The notes beneath the pieces were generated by a model that did not search any database, was not told the DNA's origin, and saw only the letters and a program-made list of their open reading frames with translations. Both the position numbers and the translations under genes were made by a program. Positions 52,953 to 61,800 of a DNA stretch of 64,000 nt are shown here, piece by piece. The stretch lies in assembly GCF_023806465.1 (NCBI RefSeq), contig NZ_JAMSLS010000004.1, forward strand, positions 74,498-138,497. Reading direction: 5' to 3'. This DNA comes from Thermomicrobium sp. CFH 73360 (GTDB taxonomy: Bacteria > Chloroflexota > Chloroflexia > Thermomicrobiales > Thermomicrobiaceae). Every line of letters begins with the position of its first letter. The stretch's first letter is position 1.

Positions 52953-53645
52953 CTATGCTCCGAACAACGCTCGTCCGATACGAACCATCGTTGCCCCTTC
53001 CTCAACGGCGATCTCGAAGTCGTTGGTCATGCCCATCGAGAGCTCCGGAAGCGAGTAAGAGAAGTAATCCTCAAGTTGATCGCGCAGGGTGCGCAAAGCT
53101 GCAAATACTCGCCGGATTTCGGACTCGCACGATGTTAGCGGAGCTACTGTAATAAGGCCGCGGAGTTCCAAGTGAGGAGCCTCGAGGAGGGCGCGCACGA
53201 CCTCGGCCGCTTCAAGAGGATCGCAACCATGTTTCTGCGGCTCACGCGCCAGGTTGACTTGAACGAGTACCGGGATTCGCCGTCCTTGGCCTTCCGCCCG
53301 TCGCTCGAGTTCCTCAACCAGTGAGAGGCGATCAACAGACTGAATCATGGAGAAGAGCTTCACCACGTGCCGAACCTTGTTCGTCTGCAGATAGCCAATG
53401 AGGTGGAGCTCAGTATCTGAGGGAAGCGGATCTGTCCCGAACTTCTGCAGCGCCTCTTGCACACGGTTCTCACCAAAGGCACGCAGACCGAGATCGTACG
53501 CAAGTTGTACTGTCGCGCGAGGCACACCTTTCGTCACAGCCACAATTTTCACGGTGGCCGGATCACGCCCAGCTCGCTCAGCAGCCTGTGCGATTCTGCG
53601 TCGTACTCGTTCCAGATTCGCAGCCAGACGATCTCGCTCGATCAT
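52953..53645 (-). CDS. yggS: YggS/PROSC-family PLP homeostasis protein
   Basis: This 230-residue protein is a PLP-binding barrel homologous to the alanine racemase N-domain. It has the PLP lysine in [64 protein letters not shown], and [28 protein letters not shown]. YggS proteins buffer free PLP and affect amino acid metabolism. The start at ATG 53645 is two bases past the pgeF stop codon region; the extra upstream frame is inside pgeF. Confidence 0.94.
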   Translation of the reverse strand: MIERDRLAANLERVRRRIAQAAERAGRDPATVKIVAVTKGVPRATVQLAYDLGLRAFGENRVQEALQKFGTDPLPSDTELHLIGYLQTNKVRHVVKLFSMIQSVDRLSLVEELERRAEGQGRRIPVLVQVNLAREPQKHGCDPLEAAEVVRALLEAPHLELRGLITVAPLTSCESEIRRVFAALRTLRDQLEDYFSYSLPELSMGMTNDFEIAVEEGATMVRIGRALFGA

Positions 53646-53647
53646 CC

Positions 53648-54433
53648 TTACCCCACTTGCTTTGCAGGAAGTGCGATGACGGCAGCTTGCGCACCAGAAC
53701 GAGGGCCAGCAGCGCGATAGGAAAACCAGTCGCTTGCATGACACCGTGTACAGATGCCAGCTATTTCAATGTGCTGTGGGAGGACACCTGCCTCAAGCAA
53801 GAGAAGGCGGTTCGATTCCCAGAGATCGAAAAGGTACCGACTTTCGCGGTGGGAAAAAGCCCGTTCCCCATCTGCCGGAGCCATCGTGAGCCACTGCTCG
53901 ACAACCTCATCACCAACCTCGTAGCAACAAGGACCGATCGACGGTCCAAGCGCTGCTCTGAGCTTTCTGGGCTCTGCGCCCAAATGCTCCACCAGCACCT
54001 CGATTGCACGGAGGGCAATCAATTGCGTTGTTCCACGCCAGCCAGCATGGACCGCGGCGACAGCCGGTACATCCGGCGCGTAGAGCAGGATCGGCACGCA
54101 GTCAGCGCATTGGACGACCAGTGGCAGGCCGCGCTCCGCAGTGACGAGGGCATCAGTGTCTGGAATGGCTGTGCTTGACTCTAGAGCTCCTCGGCCAGCG
54201 TCCTTTCTCATGACGATGGCGACCCGAGCTCCGTGGACTTGCCGACCGAACACTGTCGACTCCAGCGGGAGTCCCAGTTTCTTCCACCAGTGACGACGAT
54301 TCTGCAGGGCCACGTCACAGCCTGCGTTCCAGCTCACCGTCCCTTGTCCTGGCAGGGAAGGGTCACGTCGCGTCATTCCGTGTGGAATACCCAGTTGTGT
54401 CAGTGTCACGAAACGGTAGGGTTCAATCATCAT
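53648..54433 (-). CDS. pgeF: Purine nucleoside phosphorylase / laccase-domain protein YfiH
   Basis: The YfiH/PgeF (DUF152) family cleaves purine nucleosides and is also linked to peptidoglycan editing; older entries call it polyphenol oxidase. The 261-residue product has FGRQVHGARVAIV, VVQCADCVPILLYA, AVHAGWRGTTQLIA, LGPSIGPCCYEVGDEV, and ICTRCHASDWFSYRA. Metal-binding His and Cys residues are all present. ATG 54433 overlaps the stop of the ThDP gene, so translation is coupled. pgeF-yggS adjacency is common. Confidence 0.93.
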   Translation of the reverse strand: MMIEPYRFVTLTQLGIPHGMTRRDPSLPGQGTVSWNAGCDVALQNRRHWWKKLGLPLESTVFGRQVHGARVAIVMRKDAGRGALESSTAIPDTDALVTAERGLPLVVQCADCVPILLYAPDVPAVAAVHAGWRGTTQLIALRAIEVLVEHLGAEPRKLRAALGPSIGPCCYEVGDEVVEQWLTMAPADGERAFSHRESRYLFDLWESNRLLLLEAGVLPQHIEIAGICTRCHASDWFSYRAAGPRSGAQAAVIALPAKQVG

Positions 54434-56040
54434 GGCTCATCACGCAAAAGAACATGCACGAGCGTTGGAGTTGATCGCTCGATGGCATGCGACAACGCTT
54501 GGGTGAGTTCTTCCGGCACTGTGACTCGCACCGATTCGATTTCATAGGCACGTGCCAGTGCGACAAAATCGGGATTGATCAGATCAACATCGCGCGGTTG
54601 CATCTCCCGTCCATGCATTGCCCGCTTCACAGCAGTGTGGGTGTGATCATCAAAGACGACAACGATTACTGGGAGACGGTACTGTGCCAACGTTCCCAGC
54701 TCTTGGATTGTGAATTGGATCCCACCATCACCGCAAATCGCGACCGCTGGTCGCTCGGGGCGCGCAAACTTTGCCCCGATTGCCATCGGCAGCGCTGACC
54801 CGAGCGTGCCGAAGCCGCGTGGAAAGGTGTAGGTTCTCGGGAGAAAGACCGGAAAGAACCGAACACCGGCGTAGCAGACCATCGTCATGTCGTGGGCGGT
54901 GAAGGCTTCACGAGGAAGGGCACTGCGCAGTGCCTGAACCCAAGATTTGTACCGATCGTAGGTATCCTGCGAGTAATTACGCAAGGATTCGCGCGTCTTT
55001 GCTATGGTTTCTTGATCCCAACCTTCACGGGGGCGGAAATTCCCTCGCATCCGCTCGAGTAAGGCAGCAACAAACTTACGGACATCAGCTAAAACAGCGA
55101 GTGTCGGACAATAAGGGCTACTGAACTCCATTGGATCGATATCGACGTGAATCAGAGTCCGTGGAAGAGGCAGTGTGCCTCCGGCAGTCGTCCGCGTACC
55201 GAGTCCCGTGCCAAGGGCAAGAACCACGTCAGAATCGCGAAACAGGTCGGCAGCTGGATTGTCGCTTGTCCATCGGTATCCCCACGAGCCGACCGCAAAG
55301 GGATGGTCCTCAGGAATGGCCCCCTTGCCCGTAACGGTCATGAACACCGGCGCCCGGATCTCGCTCGCAAGTTCCGCCAGAAGTGGACTCACCTCCTCGG
55401 CGACCGCCCCGCCACCGGCCAAGATCACCGCCCGTCTTGCTGCCGCAAGCAGTTCGGCGGCACGATCAACATCGGCTTGGTTCGGCGCACGTGGCTGACG
55501 GCGTGCAGTGTATTGGTCACACGAAGGCGCTTGTTCGCGCAACACATCGAGTGGAACTTCCAGATAAACGGGACGTGGCCGGCCATTCCACAGCTGGTCA
55601 AAGGCAGCAGCGACCGCCGGTTCGATCTCGCTTGCACTCATCACGCGGTAAGCCCACTTGACCACGGGGCGGATTACAGCCAGCTGATCGGGCATCGCAT
55701 GGAGTTCTCCATGCATCCGACCGAGTTGGTGTCGCTCAAGAGAAGTGCTGATCACGAAGAGGGAAACACTATCGGCAAACGCTTGCGCGACCGGCGTTAG
55801 GATATTTGTGAGACCTGGGCCAGAGATGGTGAGAGCGACTCCAACGCGGCCGCTGGCTCGAGCGTATCCATCAGCCATGTACCCTGCACCTTGCTCGTGC
55901 CGGGGAAGGATCGTGCGGAGAGAACTCCTTTCTAACGCGGCGTAAATATCCAACGTGTGTACCCCAGGGATACTGAAGACAAGGTCGACATGGTGTCGTT
56001 CCAAGGCTTTGACAAGCAGCTCGGCACCTGTAAGCAGCAT
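54430..56040 (-). CDS. Thiamine-diphosphate-dependent enzyme of the acetolactate-synthase family
   Basis: The 536-residue protein has three ThDP-family domains. The N-terminal domain has the catalytic Glu in PRHEQGAGYMADGYARASG; the middle domain has AVILAGGGAVAEEVSPLLAEL; the C-terminal domain has ICGDGGIQFTIQELGTLAQYRLP for ThDP and magnesium. The family includes acetolactate synthase, glyoxylate carboligase, and ketoacid decarboxylases such as 5-guanidino-2-oxopentanoate decarboxylase. No acetolactate synthase small subunit or ilv gene is nearby, so a ketoacid decarboxylase or other lyase is as likely as acetolactate synthase. The start at 56040 is where the family begins. Confidence 0.8.
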   Translation of the reverse strand: MLLTGAELLVKALERHHVDLVFSIPGVHTLDIYAALERSSLRTILPRHEQGAGYMADGYARASGRVGVALTISGPGLTNILTPVAQAFADSVSLFVISTSLERHQLGRMHGELHAMPDQLAVIRPVVKWAYRVMSASEIEPAVAAAFDQLWNGRPRPVYLEVPLDVLREQAPSCDQYTARRQPRAPNQADVDRAAELLAAARRAVILAGGGAVAEEVSPLLAELASEIRAPVFMTVTGKGAIPEDHPFAVGSWGYRWTSDNPAADLFRDSDVVLALGTGLGTRTTAGGTLPLPRTLIHVDIDPMEFSSPYCPTLAVLADVRKFVAALLERMRGNFRPREGWDQETIAKTRESLRNYSQDTYDRYKSWVQALRSALPREAFTAHDMTMVCYAGVRFFPVFLPRTYTFPRGFGTLGSALPMAIGAKFARPERPAVAICGDGGIQFTIQELGTLAQYRLPVIVVVFDDHTHTAVKRAMHGREMQPRDVDLINPDFVALARAYEIESVRVTVPEELTQALSHAIERSTPTLVHVLLRDEP

Positions 56041-56536
56041 CTCTGGCTCACCCCAGTTTCCGTACCCACCGTCGTCATGCCTGAAAGAGGACGCAGTCCG
56101 TCCCCCGCGCAGTGTAGGCGATGCCGCAGAGACGAGCAACGCGATCACCGCTACGTGGAGCGGAGCCACCTGCAGACACCGATACTGCGCTCAGCGATAA
56201 CAGAGAGAACTTAATCCCTCGGGACACGGTCAGCCGTGAGAAGTCGACTGCAGTTACGGCCGAATGAATGTCTGACATGCCTCTGAGCTTTCCCTGGGGA
56301 GGTAGCCGTACCACAATCGTTGATGGCCGTCAGCGAACGTTGCTCAACGCAGACGGAAGCAGTGCATCTTCGCATCCGAAATACGATGTTGCAGAGCCAA
56401 CCTGAGGAACCGCGTTCGATGCCAGAAACGAGTGATAAGCGTCCTCATTTGCCAACAACCAACGGCGTCTTGCGAACGTACGACTCAGCACAGTCACACA
56501 GACAGCGTGAGTGAGGACGAGGTGGCGGACCGCTGC

Positions 56537-56560
56537 AGCGGCGTCACCAGTAACGCCGCT
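56537..56560. repeat. GC-rich hairpin
   Basis: AGCGGCGT (56537-56544) and ACGCCGCT (56553-56560) form a perfect 8-bp stem with an 8-base loop. On neither strand is it followed by a T-run. Confidence 0.5.
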
Positions 56561-56598
56561 CCGGGGGGTAAGTAACTGGCGTCGAAGGCGTGGTCTGA

Positions 56599-56628
56599 AT
56601 ATACGCATAAGGATTCTTATGCGCATAT
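56599..56628. repeat. AT-rich near-palindrome with two TATRCGCATA units
   Basis: Two 13-base arms, ending ATAAG and starting CTTAT around a GATT loop, match with a single mismatch. Each arm holds a near-palindrome itself: TATACGCATA at 56600-56609 and TATGCGCATA at 56618-56627, 18 bases apart centre to centre. This looks like a paired protein-binding site or a stable RNA stem. Confidence 0.55.
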
Positions 56629-57085
56629 CTAGAGAGCCGGCTCCACCGCCTGGAATTTCGCGACCACGCCCGTACAGACTGCCACCCCGTTACGCAGTAC
56701 GCGCAGTTCGGCACGTACACGGTAGTTCTGCACTGTGGCACACTGATACACTGGCGTTATTACGTTCATTGTCTATCGGCCTGGGATGGTCCGAGGCAGA
56801 CCCCTGCCCATGGCTGTGATAGAACTGCGTGAGACTTTCCGAGACAGCGTGGTTGCGCGGTTGCGAGAAGACCATCCGCTACCAACTGGTTACACGATCC
56901 ACTCTCGTGTGTGCGAGTCGCGAAAACCAAGGCGCGGCGACGAAACGGAGAGTCCGTTCTGTCCCCGGCGCGAACGTTTCTGTCAGGTGTTTGCTTGCTG
57001 GTGCACCTCCCGCTAGGGGCAAGTCGCGGGAATCACCGAAACCTGAAAAGAGATATGGTGTTGTACTCCGCACGACACTTCCCAC

Positions 57086-57850
57086 TCACATCCCCGGTGC
57101 ACTGCTCTCGTCCAGGTGTGCGGCGGCGTCCCTTGCATAGCGATGAGCCCAACGAGTTGGCTCCGGGAGACGATAGCGACTGAGCCGAAGCACCCACGTG
57201 ATCGCTTCCTGCAACGTGATGCGATGCCCAACGGAGACGATAATCGGCTTGGTGTCCACGCGTGTCCGCACCGCGGCACCGATCACTTGGTGATCGCCGA
57301 TGACAGGTGTCCACGCGCCGCGCACATTGGACGGCTCCTGATATCGGCCGTACAGACGCGACTTCGCGGCACCGATTGTCGGCAAATCAAGCAGGACCCC
57401 AACATGACTGGCGAGGCCGCAGCCACGCGGATGCGCCCGTCCTTGTCCATCGATAAGGAGTAGATCTGGTGTTCGCCGCAACGCCCGTATCGCTTCGACA
57501 ATTGCCGGCGCTTCTCGAAAACTTAGGTAGCCAGGAATGTAAGGGAAAGCGACGACCGTCTGCACTTCGGCTCGTTCGACCTCCTGGAGCGGCAACGGTC
57601 GAATATCCTCATCGTCCTCAGGAAGCGTAAGAAGTTCGAAATTCACCGCGATAGCCACTGCATGCTCGCCACGAACATGCAGGTCTGCGCCCGCGATCAG
57701 TCGAGGTGGACCGGGTAAAGGGCACTCGAGAATCCGTTGCGCGAGCTGCTGTTGAAGCTGTACCAGACGCTCCAGCTCTTCCTGCCAACTCGTCGCGGTG
57801 AAAGCCCACTGACGTGGCCGCCGCGTCTGCGTTGAGCTGTCATCACACAT
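57086..57850 (-). CDS. nfi: Endonuclease V
   Basis: Endonuclease V nicks DNA 3' to deaminated bases such as hypoxanthine. The 254-residue product has the metal Asp in IAGADLHVRGEHAVA, the wedge motif FPYIPGYLSFREAPAIVEA with its Glu, and the third acidic ligand in LLLIDGQGRAHPRGCGLASHVGV; KSRLYG follows. The C-terminal ISVGHRITLQEAI segment is also present. It starts inside the fmt stop (8-base overlap), so fmt and nfi are translationally coupled. Confidence 0.94.
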   Translation of the reverse strand: MCDDSSTQTRRPRQWAFTATSWQEELERLVQLQQQLAQRILECPLPGPPRLIAGADLHVRGEHAVAIAVNFELLTLPEDDEDIRPLPLQEVERAEVQTVVAFPYIPGYLSFREAPAIVEAIRALRRTPDLLLIDGQGRAHPRGCGLASHVGVLLDLPTIGAAKSRLYGRYQEPSNVRGAWTPVIGDHQVIGAAVRTRVDTKPIIVSVGHRITLQEAITWVLRLSRYRLPEPTRWAHRYARDAAAHLDESSAPGM

Positions 57851-58787
57851 CGAAGCAACTCCCTGGCGCGAGCCGAGCTCCGCGCCACCAGTCGAGGCCC
57901 ATCATGGGCTTTTTCCCCTCTGGCTGCACAATGTCCAAGGCAAGGGAGCAGCTTCCGGTCCCAACAAGTAACTCGGTACTTCTCGGGGCAAGGCAGCCAG
58001 GTGCGAGCCGCTGTTCGTTCTGGGTGAGATGTGCGCGAAGCAGAATCAAGCGACGCCCACGGATCACTGTCCAGGCACAGGGCCATGGTTGCAGTGCACG
58101 GATCGCCCGCTCGATCTGCTCCGCCGGCAGGGACCAGTCGACTCTCCCGTCCTCTTTACTCAAGGGCCGAGTATAGGTCGCTTGTTGTTCGTCTTGAGGG
58201 ACAGCAGCGCTTTTCCCCTTGACCCAATCGCGAACCGTCTCAGGGAGAATCTCGGCAGCAAGCGCGGCGAGCCGACTGCTGAGGGTCTGACCGGTGTCCT
58301 CCGGCAAAATTGGCACCGCAACTTGTCGAACAATCGGACCTGCGTCCAGCTCAGGCGTAAGAAGGATGACCGTCACACCGGTCATCTCGTCCCCGTTGAG
58401 TAGCGCGGTCTGAATCGGACTTGCTCCGCGATAGCGGGGTAGCAACGATGGGTGCACGTTCAGAAAGCCATGCGGTACGAGCTCCAAGAGCCGACGGGGA
58501 ATCAATTCCCCATAGGCGACCACAACGCCGACTGCCGGAGAGACCACGCGAAAGCGCTCTTCCACTTCAGCCCCACGCAAAGACGTTGGTTGCCATAGAG
58601 GCAAGCCCAACTCGAGCGCGGCCATCTTTACCGGCGGTGGCTGCAACGCACGGCCCCGGCCAGCGGGGCGGTCCGGCTGTGTCACCACTAGAACAATCTC
58701 CATATCGGGTTGAGCAACGAGTGCGCGGAGCGATGGGACAGCAAAATCAGGTGTACCAAGAAATAGAATGCGAATCGACTCCGCCAT
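57843..58787 (-). CDS. fmt: Methionyl-tRNA formyltransferase
   Basis: Fmt formylates initiator Met-tRNA using 10-formyl-THF. The 314-residue product has IRILFLGTPDFAVPSLRALVA, QPDRPAGRGRALQPPPVK, the folate/formyl site NVHPSLLPRYRGASPIQTALLNGD (Asn, His), and a C-terminal OB-like domain with RPLSKEDGRVDWSLPAEQIERAIRAL. The usual def gene is not adjacent. It is divergent from the large YYY gene. Confidence 0.96.
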   Translation of the reverse strand: MAESIRILFLGTPDFAVPSLRALVAQPDMEIVLVVTQPDRPAGRGRALQPPPVKMAALELGLPLWQPTSLRGAEVEERFRVVSPAVGVVVAYGELIPRRLLELVPHGFLNVHPSLLPRYRGASPIQTALLNGDEMTGVTVILLTPELDAGPIVRQVAVPILPEDTGQTLSSRLAALAAEILPETVRDWVKGKSAAVPQDEQQATYTRPLSKEDGRVDWSLPAEQIERAIRALQPWPCAWTVIRGRRLILLRAHLTQNEQRLAPGCLAPRSTELLVGTGSCSLALDIVQPEGKKPMMGLDWWRGARLAPGSCFDV

Positions 58788-58887
58788 GTCGTGTAGCGCT
58801 CCGATTGATCGGTCGACACTCTTCTACATCGAACCCTACCATGACCGGCCGTGCTCAGGCATCATTGCCCGGTCAGGAGCGGGAGCG

Positions 58888-61800
58888 ATGGCTCAACAGC
58901 TGACGGTCACCACTCCTCAAACGGTAGGACAGAAGAGGCGCAGACTGGCGGCGCTCCAAGCCACGGGGTTCATCGCGGTCATCGTCCTCGCTCTCACCCT
59001 TCGCCTCTATGGCATTAGTTGGGATCAATGGCATCTCTTGCATCCCGATGAGCGTTTCCAGCTGATGGTCGCAGTCGACCGCATCCACACCCCGAGGGAG
59101 TTCTCCGAGCTTCTTGATCCCACGGGGAGCCCATGGAACCCACGATCGGCGGGGGCCGATGGTCGTCCACAAGCGTTTGCGTATGGGGCGCTGCCGCTTT
59201 ATACGCTGGAGGCGACAAGTTGGCTAGTGGATCGCGTTCGTTCGTTGCTTGGTCTGTTATCCCTCGGAAGTCTCGATCCGTATCGCACGCTTGCCTTTCG
59301 GGGACGCGTATTAAGCGCCTTGGTCGATCTCATCGGCATTCTCTTCGCCATGGCAGTCGCACGGCGTGCATTCGGAACGGCCGCCGCTCTGACAACTGGT
59401 GCCCTCATCGCGATGAGCGTGATCGCTATCCAACAGGCCCATTTCTTCGTCGTCGACCCATGGGCATCGACGTTTAGCATGATCACGCTCTGGAGTGCTC
59501 TCCAACTCGCACGGAGAGGAACGCGCGGTTGGGGTATCGCCACCGGAGTTGCGTATGGAGCTGCACTCGCCTGCAAAGCGAGCATGTGGCCACTGGTAGT
59601 TCCCATTGTTGTCGCCCTTGGATGGAACGCAACGAAGGGTGTTCCAAAGCCGTGGCGCATGGGCACACTTTTGAGTTCCCTCGTTACCGGCGCTCCGTGG
59701 GGCGCCGTTGCAGTGGCAGCGATCATTGCCTTTGCGGTGTTCGAACCATATACGGTTCTTGACCCCAGATCAACACTTCGGGACATCCTACGTGAATGGC
59801 AGATTGCGCGTGGAGAGCTGGATGTTCCGTACACCCGGCAATACGTTGACACGGTGCCGGTCATCTATCACATTGTGCAGCTCTGGCGCTGGGGCGTTGG
59901 ACCAGCATTTGCTACGGTCGCCCTTTTCATTGTCGGAAGGGAAGCTATCAGCCTCGGTAAGGCTCTCCGAGCGCGGAACGTTGTACGAGACGTAGAGGCT
60001 GCAGGTAGTTCCGATGCTAGGCTCGCGAGAGTACTCATGCTTGCCTGGATCGGCGCCTACGTGCTTACCACTTGGACTGCAGAGACAAAGTACTTGCGCT
60101 ACTCCTTACCCCTCGTGCCGCCGCTTGCAATTCTCGTGAGTGGTAGGCTGATCGAGCAGGTGCGGTGGGCGCAGCAGCCGATTCGCCGAATCTTTGCTGC
60201 TGTACTTATCGTGATCCTCTTCGCTGGTACTGGAATCTGGGCATTTGCGTTTAGCAGCATCTACGCGCAACCGCACACCCGAGTCCGTGCCTCGGAGTGG
60301 ATGTATGCTTACGTTCCAAGCGGTGCCACACTTGGCATCGAACACTGGGATGATCGCCTGCCATTGGCATTCCCAGACCAGCATCCAGATCAGCAGTACC
60401 GGTTCGTCACATTAAACTGGTATGACGACCGTGCGCCAGACGATGCACTCCAATATCTTGCAGAATCCCTCGCTCAAGTCGACTACCTCGTGCTGTCGTC
60501 AGATCGCCTGGCAGGATCCATTCCACGACTCCCGTGGCGCTATCCGGTCGTCAGCGAGTATTACCGGCTGCTCGCCTCGGGTGAACTGGGTTTCGAGCTG
60601 GTCTATGAGGGAAAACAGGAATCACGCCTCGGACCACTCAGCCTGGATGACTACGCAGCGGACGAAAGCTTCACTGTCTACGATCATCCACGCGTGCGAA
60701 TCTACCGCAAGACGCGGACGCTGACCATCGAAGAGCTCCGCACCCTCTTCTCCTGGGCACTCCAACAGCCGTATGTACCACAGCGCGAACGACCGGAGGC
60801 ATACAAGCAGCTGCTGGGTCTACCCGCGAGCGCCGTCGAAGTGACCCATGACGTCGGCTGGAGTGAGCGCTGGCTACAGCACGACGCCTTGGCACTTCTT
60901 TGGTGGGTGGTCATCCTGGTCGTAATCGGTCTCGCCGGCTTACCGCTTGCGGTACGTGTCGCGGGGCAGCTATCCGACCGGGGTTGGGGACTTGCCCGAC
61001 CGCTAGGTCTGGCACTGCTGGCCTATCCGGTGTGGTTAGCGGCGAGCTGGCACCTCCTCCCGTTCGAGCTTCCATGGCTATTACTGGTTATTGCTCTGGC
61101 CGTTATCGTGTCGTGGATCCTCGGCTGGCCACAGCTCCGCCAAATCGACTGGCGAGCAAGCGCACGACCTGTCATCACCAACGAATTCGTATTTTGGTTC
61201 ACGTTCGGTATTTTCCTCTCGTTGCGTTGGCGATACCCAGATCTTTGGCACCCCTTCTTCGGCGGTGAAAAACCGATGGAGCTTGCCTACACGAATGCGG
61301 TAGCCCGGAGTCGCTGGTTACCACCGTACGACCCCTGGTTCGCCGATGGCATTCAGAACTATTACTACTACGGTTTTTTCCTCACAGCGTTGCTGTGGAA
61401 GCTGAGCGGACTTCTTCCTGAACGTGCTTTTCAGCTGACGCTGGCCACCTTCGCGGCGCTGGTGGCCGGTGTTGTCGCATCGCTCGGCATGGACCTTGCT
61501 CGGCGGATCGTAGCTCGTGTCTCATGGGGTAACGAACAAAAACGGTTAGTGCCAAGTGGCTGGATTCTGGCTGGCGGCTTCGGAGCAGTTGGTTGGGTAC
61601 TCTTTGCGGGAAATATCGATCCAGCCTTCCAGATCCTCGGTCGCCGCTCGGTAGCCATCGATTTTTGGCAAAGCTCGCGCACCATCACCAACACCATCAC
61701 CGAGTTTCCCTACTTTTCGTTCCTCTATGCCGATCTCCATCCGCACATGCTTGCGCTCCCCTTCTGGCTGGCGGTGATTGCCCTTGTTTTGGCTGCGCAT

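Larger units (their letters stand above)
56041..57085. other. 1-kb region without a recognisable gene
   Basis: No open frame here has both a good ribosome site and family features. It separates the ThDP operon (leftward) from the end of nfi. It contains two clear hairpins at 56537-56560 and 56599-56628. The base composition includes local AT-rich patches near 56595-56630. It may hold the promoter of the ThDP operon at its left end, a decayed gene, or an RNA. Confidence 0.5.

Noticed and set aside
56040-56169. N-terminal extension of the ThDP enzyme resembling a signal peptide
   Set aside because: The family is cytosolic and begins at the ATG 56040; the extra residues have no ribosome site and no conservation signal.
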